Assembly: GCF_001983165.1 (NCBI RefSeq)
Contig: NZ_MNPU01000026.1
Span: forward strand, 1 to 64,000
DNA: 64,000 bases
Origin: Pseudomonas gessardii
Lineage (GTDB): Bacteria > Pseudomonadota > Gammaproteobacteria > Pseudomonadales > Pseudomonadaceae
Direction: 5' to 3'
Shown here: positions 54,317 through 62,970 of the stretch, in pieces
How the letters are laid out: the number at the start of each line of letters is the position of its first letter
Position numbering within the stretch: position 1 is the first letter of the stretch
Notes under the pieces: generated by a model
What the model was told of the DNA's origin: nothing
Database searches by the model: none
Seen by the model: only the letters and a program-made list of their open reading frames with translations
Program-made: the position numbers and the translations under genes

Positions 54317-56251
54317 ATGCCCAGCTTCAATAAAATACTGATCGCCAACCGCGGCGAAATCGCCTGCCGGATCCAGCGCACCGCCCAGGCCCAGGGCTAC
54401 CGCACCGTGGCAGTCTATAGCGAGGCCGACGCCAACGCCCTGCACGTCCACATGGCCGACGAAGCCGTCAACATCGGCCCAGCCCCGGTGCAGCAGTCCT
54501 ACTTGAACATCCCGGCGATCCTCGACGCCGCGCGCCTCACCGGCGCCGATGCGGTCCACCCCGGTTATGGCTTTCTGTCGGAAAACCCCGAGTTCGCCAA
54601 GGCCTGCATCGCCGCCGGCCTGGTATTCATCGGCCCCAGCGCCCACGCCATCGAACTAATGGGCAGCAAGCGCCTGTCGAAAATCGCCATGCTCGCCGCG
54701 GGTGTGCCGTGCATTGCCGGCTATCAGGGCAGCGCACAAGACGACGCCACCCTGCAAAACGAGGCCGAACGCATCGGCTACCCGCTGATGATCAAGGCCA
54801 GTGCTGGCGGCGGCGGACGCGGCATGCGCCTGGTGCATACGCCTGCGCAACTACTAGAACAGTTGCACACCGCACGCTCCGAAGCCCTGAACGCGTTTGG
54901 CAGCAACGAGCTGATTCTGGAGCAGGCGTTGATTGCGCCACGCCATGTGGAAATCCAGCTGTTCGGCGACGCCCACGGCAACCTGATCTACCTGGGCGAG
55001 CGTGATTGCTCGGTGCAGCGCCGCCATCAGAAGGTCATCGAAGAAGCGCCCTGCCCGGTCATGACCGCCGAGCTGCGCCAGGCCATGGGCGAGGCGGCGC
55101 TCAAGGCTGGGCGCGCGGTGGAGTATGTCGGTGCTGGCACCGTGGAATTCCTGCTGGACCAGAACGGGCAGTTCTATTTCCTGGAAATGAACACCCGCCT
55201 GCAGGTGGAACACCCGGTTACCGAACTGATCACCGGCCTGGACCTGGTGGATTGGCAACTGCAAATCGCCGCCGGCCTACCCCTGCCGTTGCGCCAGGAG
55301 CAGGTGACGCTGACCGGCCATGCCATGGAGGTGCGACTGTACGCCGAGGACCCGGCCCAGGGTTTCTTGCCACAAACCGGCGAGGTACTGCGCTGGGAGC
55401 CGGCGGCCGGCGTCAGGGTCGACCATGGCTTGCAGGCCCCGCAGCACATCAGCCCGTTCTATGACCCAATGCTGGGCAAGATCATCGCCCATGGCGCCAC
55501 TCGCGAAGAGGCGCGGCGCAAGCTGCTGCGCGCGGTGCAGGACTGCGTGTTGCTGGGGGTTCCCAGCAATCAGCGGTTACTGGCGGACCTGCTCCAGCAT
55601 CCACAGTTTGTCGCGGCAGATTTCAGCACCGGGTTTATCGCCGAACACTTCAGCGATATTGCCCGCCCCGCCATCAGCGAAGAAGCGCTGGCACTGGCCG
55701 CCGCCCTGTTCTATCGGCACAGCTCGGCAGTGCATCGCCCGGCCCTGGCGGGCTGGCGCAACAACGCCAACGTGCCCTGGACCTGCCGCCTGGGCATCGA
55801 TGAACACCGTCACGAGGTCAGCGTGCGGCTATTGGCGGACGATCATGTGCAAGTCGCCAACATCGATATACACATCCGCCACAGCGACGGGCGTTGGGCC
55901 AGCCTGGACATCAATGGCGTTCGGCGACGGGTTGCCTATCACCTGCAAGGCACCCAGCTCTGGCTGTTGCACGCCGGCAACAGCCTGTGCGTGAGCAATC
56001 AGACACAAACCGTGGCCAGTCGTGAAACGCCAGCCAGCAACGGTACGGTCAAGGCGCCGATGGACGGGGCCATCATTCTGGCGCAGGTGCGCGAAGGCGA
56101 TAGGGTGAGCAAAGGCCAACTGCTGCTGGTGCTCGAAGCCATGAAAATGGAGCACCCGCTCAAGGCGGGCATCGACGGTGTGGTCAAGGCCATTCACGTC
56201 ACCGCAGGCGATCAGGTGCGCAATCGCCAGGTATTGCTGCAGATCGAGTAG
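54317..56251 (+). CDS. atuF: Geranyl-CoA carboxylase alpha (biotin) subunit AtuF
   Basis: A 644-residue protein. The biotin carboxylase domain (about 1-445) has KILIANRGEIACRI, the ATP-grasp loop KASAGGGGRGM and FLEMNTRLQVEHPVTE. A linker domain follows, and the C-terminal biotinyl domain carries EAMKMEHP with the biotin lysine near residue 609. It pairs with AtuC. The ATG at 54317 (MPSFNKIL) is chosen over a frame opening inside the REP element. The REP between atuE and atuF may lower or uncouple its expression. Confidence 0.92.
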   Translation: MPSFNKILIANRGEIACRIQRTAQAQGYRTVAVYSEADANALHVHMADEAVNIGPAPVQQSYLNIPAILDAARLTGADAVHPGYGFLSENPEFAKACIAAGLVFIGPSAHAIELMGSKRLSKIAMLAAGVPCIAGYQGSAQDDATLQNEAERIGYPLMIKASAGGGGRGMRLVHTPAQLLEQLHTARSEALNAFGSNELILEQALIAPRHVEIQLFGDAHGNLIYLGERDCSVQRRHQKVIEEAPCPVMTAELRQAMGEAALKAGRAVEYVGAGTVEFLLDQNGQFYFLEMNTRLQVEHPVTELITGLDLVDWQLQIAAGLPLPLRQEQVTLTGHAMEVRLYAEDPAQGFLPQTGEVLRWEPAAGVRVDHGLQAPQHISPFYDPMLGKIIAHGATREEARRKLLRAVQDCVLLGVPSNQRLLADLLQHPQFVAADFSTGFIAEHFSDIARPAISEEALALAAALFYRHSSAVHRPALAGWRNNANVPWTCRLGIDEHRHEVSVRLLADDHVQVANIDIHIRHSDGRWASLDINGVRRRVAYHLQGTQLWLLHAGNSLCVSNQTQTVASRETPASNGTVKAPMDGAIILAQVREGDRVSKGQLLLVLEAMKMEHPLKAGIDGVVKAIHVTAGDQVRNRQVLLQIE

Positions 56252-56321
56252 CCCTGGGCGGAACTACCAGGCTTGGCTACGCTCTATCCCCATCAGAAAG
56301 GGATGAGTACGGGAACCTGCG

Positions 56322-56864
56322 ATGCCTCATTGGCTGATTATTGATCTTGAAGCCACAACGGATGAAGGCGGCTGGCCCGTGTCGGAGATGGAAATCATCG
56401 AAATCGGCGTGAGCCTGGTCAACCGTCAAGGCCGCGAACTGGATCACTTCCAGCGTTTCGTGCGGCCGTTGCGCCGCCCGCTGTTGACGCCGTTCTGTCG
56501 CCAGTTGACGCACATCAGCCAGGCCAATATCGACAGCGCTGCGCCGTTGACCGAGGTCTGGCCGCTGTTCGAACGCTGGCTGGGCCAGCATCATTCGCGC
56601 CTGGAAGGCTGGGCCAGTTGGGGCGACTACGATCGCCAGCAACTGGAGCTGGAGTGGCAGCGCCATGGCTTGGCCAGTGTGCTTGGCCAGACACGCCATG
56701 TGAACCTCAAACAACGCTTCGCCAAGGCCCGGCGCCTGGACAAGCCGCTGGGGCTCAATGGCGCGTTGCAACTGGCGGGCATGCAGTTCAACGGCCAGCA
56801 ACACCGGGCACTGGAAGATGCGCGTAACACGGCACGCTTGCTGCCGTTGATTTTGCCCGTGTAG
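56322..56864 (+). CDS. DEDDh 3'-5' exonuclease (ERI-1/KapD type)
   Basis: A 180-residue RNase T/DNA Q-fold nuclease. Exo I is IIDLEATTDE, Exo II lies in GWASWGDYDRQQLELE and Exo III is HRALEDARNTARL, so the metal-binding acidic residues and the His general base are present. Domain and length fit the stand-alone ERI-1-like exonucleases acting on RNA or DNA ends. The physiological substrate is unknown. It is monocistronic, or forms a short unit with ppnP 48 nt downstream. Confidence 0.85.
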   Translation: MPHWLIIDLEATTDEGGWPVSEMEIIEIGVSLVNRQGRELDHFQRFVRPLRRPLLTPFCRQLTHISQANIDSAAPLTEVWPLFERWLGQHHSRLEGWASWGDYDRQQLELEWQRHGLASVLGQTRHVNLKQRFAKARRLDKPLGLNGALQLAGMQFNGQQHRALEDARNTARLLPLILPV

Positions 56865-56912
56865 AAGGCATACTGGCCGGCCTTTCTTGCCCCTTTTTTC
56901 GAGGATTCACCC

Positions 56913-57197
56913 ATGTTCAAAGTCAATGAGTACTTCGACGGCACCGTCAAGTCGATCGCTTTCGGTACCCCGGAAGGCCCGGCGACCATCGGCGTCATGG
57001 CACCGGGTGAATACGAATTCGGCACGGCCCAGCGGGAAATCATGCACGTGGTCTCGGGCGCGTTGAGCGTCAAGTTGCCAGGTAGCGATGCCTGGGAAAC
57101 CTTCGCCGCCGGCAGCCAGTTCAATGTGCCTGCCGACAGCAAGTTCCAGCTCAAGGTGGCCGTGGACACTGCCTACCTGTGCGAATACCGCGGCTAA
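56913..57197 (+). CDS. ppnP: Pyrimidine/purine nucleoside phosphorylase PpnP
   Basis: A 94-residue cupin-like protein of the former DUF1255 family: [53 protein letters not shown] and YLCEY. PpnP cleaves various nucleosides with phosphate to the base and ribose-1-phosphate. The start has GAGG upstream. Transcription ends at the strong hairpin right after the gene. Confidence 0.92.
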   Translation: MFKVNEYFDGTVKSIAFGTPEGPATIGVMAPGEYEFGTAQREIMHVVSGALSVKLPGSDAWETFAAGSQFNVPADSKFQLKVAVDTAYLCEYRG

Positions 57198-57212
57198 GCC
57201 TTTACCCCGCGC

Positions 57213-57248
57213 AAAAAAATGCCCGTCTCTGTGAGACGGGCATTTTTT
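57213..57248. terminator. Bidirectional terminator between ppnP and the MOSC gene
   Basis: ATGCCCGTCTC, loop TGT, GAGACGGGCAT, with A7 before and T6 after, so it works for both converging genes. Confidence 0.92.
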
Positions 57249-57260
57249 GTGAAGCCTGGT

Positions 57261-58067
57261 TTACTCCAGGATCGTCACCGGCATGCCGACTTCCAGGCGG
57301 CCAACCCCGTCATTGACCAGGTTCTGGCCGAACATCACGCCATCGGGCTCTTTACGGTAGGTTTCCAAGGTTGCCAGCGGCTGACGGTCAGCACTGCGCT
57401 CACCGGTTGCCGGGTCGATGGTGGTGAGAATGCAACGGGAACAGGACTTGACCACCCGCAACTCCACATCGCCAATGCGGATACGCTTCCAGCCATCCTC
57501 GGCAAAGGCCTCGCTGCCTTCAATCACCAGGTTGGGGCGAAAGCGCAGCATTTCCATGGGCCGACCGATACGCTGCGACAGATCGTCGAGGGACGCCTGG
57601 CCAATCAGCAACAACGGAAAACCGTCAGCGAACGCAACCTGGTCATCATCCTTGCCGTAACCAGCCGCCGTGGTACGCGCGCGCTCCAGGGGCACCTGTA
57701 CCAGCCGGGTCGGTTTGCCGATAAAGTCGCTGACCCAGCGTGCCGCTTCATCGCCGGCATCGGGAACCCGCAAGGTGTCGCGCCAAATGGTGACACCACG
57801 CAACTCGGCGTCAGCGCCGGGCAACGCCACCTCCAGGGTGGGCCGGCCGGCCCCGCTCAAGGTCAGGCCACCGCTGGCATTCCAGAGTGCCGACAGCTGG
57901 CTCATCTGCGCCACCGCCCGCTGGGTCAGGAAACGCCCGCTGGCCTCATCCACCAACATCCAGCGTCGATCCCCGTCCAGCCCGAGTTTATCCAGGCCGA
58001 TATGCGCCAAGGTTTCTGCCTTGCCTGACTTCAAGGGGTACCGATACAACGCACTGAGACGAAGCAT
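57261..58067 (-). CDS. MOSC-domain molybdenum-cofactor-linked reductase component (YcbX-like)
   Basis: A 268-residue protein with a MOSC N-terminal beta barrel (1-110; YRYPLKSGKAE, LDGDRRWMLVDE) and a MOSC domain (115-268; RFRPNLVIEG and the cofactor-linked Cys region VVKSCSRCILTTIDP). YcbX-type proteins reduce N-hydroxylated bases using molybdenum cofactor. There is no C-terminal ferredoxin domain here, unlike E. coli YcbX, so it needs an external electron donor. The moeA gene further right is not in the same unit. Confidence 0.82.
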   Translation of the reverse strand: MLRLSALYRYPLKSGKAETLAHIGLDKLGLDGDRRWMLVDEASGRFLTQRAVAQMSQLSALWNASGGLTLSGAGRPTLEVALPGADAELRGVTIWRDTLRVPDAGDEAARWVSDFIGKPTRLVQVPLERARTTAAGYGKDDDQVAFADGFPLLLIGQASLDDLSQRIGRPMEMLRFRPNLVIEGSEAFAEDGWKRIRIGDVELRVVKSCSRCILTTIDPATGERSADRQPLATLETYRKEPDGVMFGQNLVNDGVGRLEVGMPVTILE

Positions 58068-58176
58068 GAGCCTGGGTTCCTGTGAGCAAAAACGTCACCC
58101 TATACGAGGCCGCTGGCAGAATCAAAATATCCGCTGGCATTCGAGGCCACCATCACCTGTAGGCCCCGGCAGGGGA

Positions 58177-59112
58177 TCAGGCCGGGACTTCATCCAGCAT
58201 CAGGCGCTGGCGCACCACGTCCACCAGTTTGTCGGGCTGGAACTTGGAGAGGAAGTTGTCGCAACCGACCTTCTTCACCATCGAGTCGTTGAAACTGCCA
58301 GACAACGAGGTGTGCAGCACCACATAGAGACCGCGCAGGCGCGGGTCGTTGCGGATCTCGGTAGTCAGGCGGTAACCGTCCATCTCGGGCATTTCGGCAT
58401 CGGTGAAGATCATCAACAGTTTGTCGGTCATCACCACACCGCTGTCCGCCCACGCCTTGAGCATGTTCAACGCCTTGAGGCCGTCACTGGCGATATGCAT
58501 CTTGACCCCCAGTTGCCCCAGGGTGTCGCGCAGTTGCGACAAGGCCACATTGGAGTCATCTACCAACAGCACTTCGCGGCCACGGGCCCGTTCGAGCACC
58601 GGGTCTTCGAGCTTTTCCCGGGAGACCTTGGCGTTGTAGGGCACGATCTCGGCAAGGACTTTTTCCACGTCGATGATCTCGACCAACTGCTCATCCACCT
58701 TGCTGATCGCCGTGAGGTAGTGCTGGCGCCCGGCGCTGGCCGGCGGCGGCAGGATCGACTCCCAGGTCATGTTGACGATACGGTCGACGCCGCCCACCAG
58801 GAAGGCCTGTACCGAACGGTTGTACTCGGTAACGATAATGGTGCTGTTAGGCCCCGGCACCAGCGGGCGCATGCCGATGGCCTGGGACAGGTCGATCACC
58901 GGCAAGGTCTGGCCGCGCAGGTTGACCACGCCGCAGACAAACGGGTGGCGCTGGGGCATCAGCGTCAGCTTGGGCAATTGCAGGACTTCCTGCACCTTGA
59001 ACACGTTGATCGCGAACAGCTGGCGCCCTGCCAGGCGAAACATGAGGATCTCCAGGCGATTCTCACCCACCAATTGCGTGCGTTGATCTACCGTGTCGAG
59101 AATGCCGGCCAT
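58177..59112 (-). CDS. cheV: Chemotaxis coupling protein CheV
   Basis: A 311-residue fusion of a CheW domain (about 15-160; LEILMFRLAGRQLFAINVFK, GVVNLRGQTLPVIDLS) and a receiver domain (about 180-305; LLVDDSN, phospho-Asp in IFTDAEMPEMDG, Thr in LHTSLSG, Lys in LSKFQPD). It links chemoreceptors to CheA and may adapt by phosphorylation. A FliA-type promoter lies 49 nt upstream, so expression should follow the motility hierarchy. It stands alone, not in a che operon. Confidence 0.93.
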   Translation of the reverse strand: MAGILDTVDQRTQLVGENRLEILMFRLAGRQLFAINVFKVQEVLQLPKLTLMPQRHPFVCGVVNLRGQTLPVIDLSQAIGMRPLVPGPNSTIIVTEYNRSVQAFLVGGVDRIVNMTWESILPPPASAGRQHYLTAISKVDEQLVEIIDVEKVLAEIVPYNAKVSREKLEDPVLERARGREVLLVDDSNVALSQLRDTLGQLGVKMHIASDGLKALNMLKAWADSGVVMTDKLLMIFTDAEMPEMDGYRLTTEIRNDPRLRGLYVVLHTSLSGSFNDSMVKKVGCDNFLSKFQPDKLVDVVRQRLMLDEVPA

Positions 59113-59160
59113 TGAAGACTCCTGGGGTGCGCTGAAAGATTTGCTGCTTACTGGAAGAGG

Positions 59161-59187
59161 TTATCGGCAAACAGTGCCAGACCTTGA
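59161..59187 (-). promoter_or_regulatory. FliA (sigma28) promoter of cheV
   Basis: Minus strand TCAAG (59183-59187), 14 nt, GCCGATAA (59161-59168), the flagellar sigma factor format in Pseudomonas, 49 nt before the cheV start. Confidence 0.75.
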
Positions 59188-59660
59188 CCCCGCTAAAATG
59201 CCACGCAAATGCATTGATGTCACACTGACATCATGCTTTACTGAAGTCATCTCACTGCCAGCCCGTCAGCCACGCGTGACCCTCAAAACACCACGAGGTT
59301 CCACGCCATAGGGGATTCCCCTAGTCACAATCGGGTCCAACCTGATATTCGCGATATCCAATAGCCATTAATGTGACGCCATTCTCATTGCATGAATGGA
59401 GTCAGGCTTTTGTTTGCTATCGCAAGCCCACGGCCCAAGGGCCTTCCAGGCATTAACACCTGGGCAATCGAAGTGATGCGAATGCCTCTGGATGTTTCTA
59501 CTGCAAGCAGCGCCAGCAGTCACGACGCTCATCAGTCAAATAAAAGTACTACTAAAAAATCAGAAACGAACTACAGATTTCGGTCATATTTCGGCGCTAG
59601 TTTGCAGCTATTACGCCAGTACTACATCTCACTATCTGACCGTATGTTGTGGAGACTTTC
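59188..59660. other. 470-bp gap, no gene supported
   Basis: Lower GC than its surroundings, with short frames on both strands but none with a ribosome site plus Pseudomonas-like codon use. The right part should hold the promoter of the gene at 59661 (GGAG precedes its ATG). I see no RNA gene or repeat. Confidence 0.5.
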
Positions 59661-60110
59661 ATGATGAACGACGGTAAAGAGTGGCAAGATGCACTTCCCG
59701 AGTTCCTTCTGGAGGCCGAAATGCTGCTGGCCAAGTCGGAGGAATGCTTGAGCCACCTGCATTTGATCCGCAACGACAACGATGCCATCGACTGCATGAA
59801 AAACAGCCTGACCCGGCTGGCCGAGAAAGCCGACGCCATGGCGCTGGAAGTCATCGGCAATTTTTCGCGGCATATCCAGGCCCTGATCAGCAATGCCCAA
59901 AACCCGGTGCAACTGCATGATGCGGCGCTCTCAGCCCTGCATGACTGCCTGACATTACTGGCCTGGCAATTGGAATTGATCGATTTCAAGACCGGCAAGC
60001 TCAGCCTGGATGAAGCGGAACAAACCACGCTGATTGAAACCGTCGCCCGGCAGATCCCACAGAAGGACATTGGCAGCGCCTATCGCCAATCCATGCCCCA
60101 CGCCTCCTGA
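59661..60110 (+). CDS. Hypothetical helical protein resembling a degenerate Hpt domain
   Basis: A 149-residue, all-helical acidic protein. The pattern EAEMLLAKSEECLSHL, DAIDCMKNSLTRLAEKADAM, ALEVIGNFSRHIQALI follows the helix layout of CheA-type Hpt domains, but where the phospho-acceptor HTLKG is expected it reads LTRLAEK, so the histidine is missing. If related, it would bind receivers or kinases without phosphotransfer. It lies between cheV and a two-component pair. The ATG at 59661 follows GGAGA. No family is recognised with certainty. Confidence 0.6.
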   Translation: MMNDGKEWQDALPEFLLEAEMLLAKSEECLSHLHLIRNDNDAIDCMKNSLTRLAEKADAMALEVIGNFSRHIQALISNAQNPVQLHDAALSALHDCLTLLAWQLELIDFKTGKLSLDEAEQTTLIETVARQIPQKDIGSAYRQSMPHAS

Positions 60111-60372
60111 ACAGGCCTCGCGGTTAATCCGGGCATGCCAGTGGGTGCCCAACTAGTGCCCGAGCAGGTATTTAGCCAGCCAACTATCAATGAGCCAGCA
60201 TTGGTAATAACGATGCAAGACAAGATTAATAATACAACTAGCCACCGTTGAACTAAGCACCGTTCCAGGCGACCAGCGGTAATTGTTGATGCTACTATTG
60301 CCGCGCTCGAAGTGGCTGACCGGCATGCTGTAAAAACCCCGAGAACGCCTTCGAACTCTTATCAGACTCAAT
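60111..60372. other. Intergenic stretch, no gene seen
   Basis: Between the Hpt-like gene and the histidine kinase, moderately AT-rich in 60180-60260. No convincing open frame, hairpin or repeat. It should contain the promoter of the kinase-regulator pair. Confidence 0.45.
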
Positions 60373-61341
60373 ATGCTTTTCAAACAGAGCCCAGTCAGCG
60401 GTCGTGACCGGTCTACCCGCAGCGAACACCCATCGGCTCCATCTGCTATGTACACCAGCCCCAAGTCACTCATCGCCAGGTTCGGATCCCGAAGCAGTAC
60501 CCGCTGGATCACGCTTGGCCTGTGCCTGTGCGCGACCCTTGTCAGCCTGTGGGTATATGCCCACCAGGCTCCGCTGCCGATACTCCTGCTACTGCTCAAC
60601 CTCGCCATCCTGGCCGCCGTTGGCCTGCAGCGTTGGCGCTCGCGCAAGTCCATCAAGTTTCAACCCCAGGAATTGGCAGACCGCCTGTTGCAAGTCCAGG
60701 AAAACGAGCGTCATCGCCTTAGCCGCGAACTGCATGACGATATCGGTCAACTGCTGACTGCCGCCAAGCTGCAATGTGACTGGCTCCAGCGTCGCCTGCC
60801 GGCAGAGTTGCAGGAGCAGTGCAATGTGCTGTGTAACACCCTCAACGAAACCCTGGCCAAGGTGCGCGACGTCTCGGCCATTCTCAACCCCCGGCAGTTG
60901 GCCAGCCTGGGCCTGGAAGCAAGCCTGCGCGCGCACCTGCTCAAGACCCTGGAAAACACCCCTGTGCACTGGAGCCTGGAATGCCAGCAACGCCTGGCCG
61001 GAATTCCGGAAGAGATGGCGGTGGCGGCCTTTCGTATCACCCAGGAGGCCGTGACCAACATGCTGCGCCATGCCCAGGCACGCAACCTGCTGGTGCGCCT
61101 GCAACGCCTGCCCCAGGGGTTGTCGCTGTTTATCAGTGATGACGGCCAGGGATTCTCGCCCGCTACCGACCCCGGCCTGGAGGGGCAACGAGGCATGGCG
61201 GGCATGTCCGAGCGCATTGATCAACTGGGAGGCACGTTGTCCGTCAAGAGCCAACCCGGCTTCGGGACACGGATCGAGGCGCTTTTCCCCTGGGCGCCCC
61301 GCGCCCTCGAACGGGCCAGTACGCCTAAGGTTTTAGAGTGA
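60373..61341 (+). CDS. NarL-type (HPK7) sensor histidine kinase
   Basis: A 322-residue kinase with two closely spaced membrane spans (about 46-62 and 67-85), a HisKA_3 dimerisation domain with ENERHRLSRELHDDIGQLLTA and a HATPase_c domain (AFRITQEAVTNMLRHAQA, ISDDGQGFS, GQRGMAGMSERIDQLGG). There is almost no periplasmic domain, so it may sense within the membrane or through a partner. The start is uncertain: ATG at 60373 lacks a ribosome site and ATG at 60448 (MYTSPKSL) is equally possible. It overlaps the regulator gene by 4 nt. Confidence 0.85.
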   Translation: MLFKQSPVSGRDRSTRSEHPSAPSAMYTSPKSLIARFGSRSSTRWITLGLCLCATLVSLWVYAHQAPLPILLLLLNLAILAAVGLQRWRSRKSIKFQPQELADRLLQVQENERHRLSRELHDDIGQLLTAAKLQCDWLQRRLPAELQEQCNVLCNTLNETLAKVRDVSAILNPRQLASLGLEASLRAHLLKTLENTPVHWSLECQQRLAGIPEEMAVAAFRITQEAVTNMLRHAQARNLLVRLQRLPQGLSLFISDDGQGFSPATDPGLEGQRGMAGMSERIDQLGGTLSVKSQPGFGTRIEALFPWAPRALERASTPKVLE

Positions 61342-61997
61342 CCTGCAATTTACTCCTGGTGGATGACCACGCACTGATCCGGGCCGGCGTGCGTGCGCTG
61401 ATCCTCGATATCCCCGGCTACGCCGTGATCGGCGAAGCCAATGATGGCGCGCAGGTGCTGGCACAATTTACTGCCTTGCAGCCCGATATCGTCCTGCTGG
61501 ACCTGTCGATGAAACACACCAGCGGCCTGGATGCGTTGCAGCAACTCAAGCACGCCTACCCCAAGAGCAAAGTGCTGATCCTCTCGATGCACACCGACCC
61601 GCAGTTGATCATGCGTGCCCTGGAGTCAGGCGCCCACGGCTACCTGCTCAAGGACACCACCGCCAACGAGCTGGAGCATGCGTTGCTGGCCCTGCGCAAT
61701 AACGAGCGCTACCTGAGCCCGGCCATCGCGCACACGGTGATCAACCAGGCCTTGATCCACAGCCAGTCGCAAACCACGCAGCCGGTGCAGCGCCACAACC
61801 TGACCGCACGCCAATTGGAAATCCTGCGCCTGATCGTGCGCGGTAAGTCCACCCGGGAAATTGCCCACGGCCTGGGCCTGAGCATCAAGACCGTGGAAGC
61901 TCACCGCTCGCAAATCATGAAGCGCCTGCAGATTTTCGATGTCGCCGGCCTGGTGCTGTTTGCCGTGCGCGAGCAGATCATCAGCCTGGACGATTAG
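61338..61997 (+). CDS. NarL/LuxR-type response regulator
   Basis: A 219-residue regulator starting at GTG. The receiver domain has LLLVDDHALIR, phospho-Asp in DIVLLDLSMKHTSG, Ser/Thr in ILSMHTD and Lys in YLLKDTT. The C-terminal LuxR HTH (about 150-210) contains LTARQLEILRLIVRGKSTREIAHGLGLSIKTVEAH. It partners the kinase just upstream. Target genes cannot be told from the window. Its 3' end overlaps the convergent kinase gene yegS by 17 nt. Confidence 0.88.
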   Translation: MTCNLLLVDDHALIRAGVRALILDIPGYAVIGEANDGAQVLAQFTALQPDIVLLDLSMKHTSGLDALQQLKHAYPKSKVLILSMHTDPQLIMRALESGAHGYLLKDTTANELEHALLALRNNERYLSPAIAHTVINQALIHSQSQTTQPVQRHNLTARQLEILRLIVRGKSTREIAHGLGLSIKTVEAHRSQIMKRLQIFDVAGLVLFAVREQIISLDD

Positions 61998-62883
61998 CCA
62001 GCAACGGTGAGTCCAGCGGCAAGTGCACCTGCAAGGCCTTGGGCAAGGCACGAAAGTGCAGATCATTGCCTTTGAGCGGTTCGCCATCGAGGTTGATATC
62101 CAGCCCTTCGGCCACCTTGATTTCCACCCACGGCAGGCGTGCCCGCACAAACAGGTTGTCCAGGCCCCAGCCGTCGGTCATCAGGCTGCGCAAGGTGCCG
62201 ACCACTTCCTGCGGTGCCGGCAGAATGCTGATATCCAGCAAGCCATCATCGGCCAGCGCGCCCGGACACAGTTCATGCCCGCCACCGGCCTGGCGACCGT
62301 TGCCGATCCCCAGCGCCAGCAACTCACCGCGCCAATGAAAGTCCGGCCCCACCAGTTCCCCGTAGGCCGCCCGCAACTCGCTGAAACGCGACAGGCCGGT
62401 AAACAGATAGGCCGCGCCGCCCAGCACCTTTTTCAGGTCCTCGGAGGTGTTGGCCGTGACCTGGCTGCCAAAGCCGCCGGTAGCCATGTTGAGGAAAACC
62501 TGCCCGCCCACTTCCCCCAGGTCAATGGCGTGCGGCGCAACGTCCAGCAGTTCCAGGGCCAGGTGCGGCTCCAGCGGCACACCGGCCGCACGGGCGAAGT
62601 CATTGGCGGTGCCCAGGGGCATTAGCACCAGGCTGGCGTCAGTCTTGGCGCGGGCCATGGCCTCGGCCACATCGCGCAACGTGCCGTCGCCGCCACCCGC
62701 GATCAAGCGTGTGTAACCAGCCTCCAGGGCCTCATCCACCAGGCGCTGGGCATCGCCGCCCTCCCAGGTGACGCGAACTGCCAGCTCCCAGCCCTGCTCA
62801 CGCTTGCCTTGCACTGCCGCCCGCACGTCTTCATTGAGGGCTTGCTTGCCGTGCAGAATCAGCAGTGCCTTGGGTGTGCTCAT
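61981..62883 (-). CDS. yegS: Diacylglycerol-kinase-fold lipid kinase, YegS-like
   Basis: A 300-residue DAGK_cat family kinase. The nucleotide-binding motif is AGGGDGTLRDVAEAM, followed by PLGTANDFARAAGVP, and the C-terminal beta-sandwich includes LLDISILPAP and the metal-site region. It phosphorylates lipids such as phosphatidylglycerol in vitro in E. coli. The physiological role is unclear. It is monocistronic and convergent with the response regulator gene. Confidence 0.88.
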   Translation of the reverse strand: MSTPKALLILHGKQALNEDVRAAVQGKREQGWELAVRVTWEGGDAQRLVDEALEAGYTRLIAGGGDGTLRDVAEAMARAKTDASLVLMPLGTANDFARAAGVPLEPHLALELLDVAPHAIDLGEVGGQVFLNMATGGFGSQVTANTSEDLKKVLGGAAYLFTGLSRFSELRAAYGELVGPDFHWRGELLALGIGNGRQAGGGHELCPGALADDGLLDISILPAPQEVVGTLRSLMTDGWGLDNLFVRARLPWVEIKVAEGLDINLDGEPLKGNDLHFRALPKALQVHLPLDSPLLANRPG

Positions 62884-62970
62884 GGAGTGAAGCTCCTATC
62901 GTTGCAGGGGACCTGAGGGATGTTGACCTTCGGCAAGCGGAAAAAAGCCATTGGGCTGTCAATTAATTTT

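Noticed and set aside
50595-56251. Leucine degradation (liu) cluster
   Set aside because: Carboxylase subunits are similar, but AtuA, the atuABCDEF order and the AtuR operator pair indicate acyclic terpene catabolism.
59392-59664. 90-codon plus-strand frame before the Hpt-like gene
   Set aside because: No ribosome site, low-GC codon use unlike neighbours, and it overlaps the start of the better supported gene at 59661.
60153-60656. 167-codon minus-strand frame opposite the kinase 5' region
   Set aside because: Overlaps the kinase N-terminus on the other strand and shows no recognisable domain or ribosome site.
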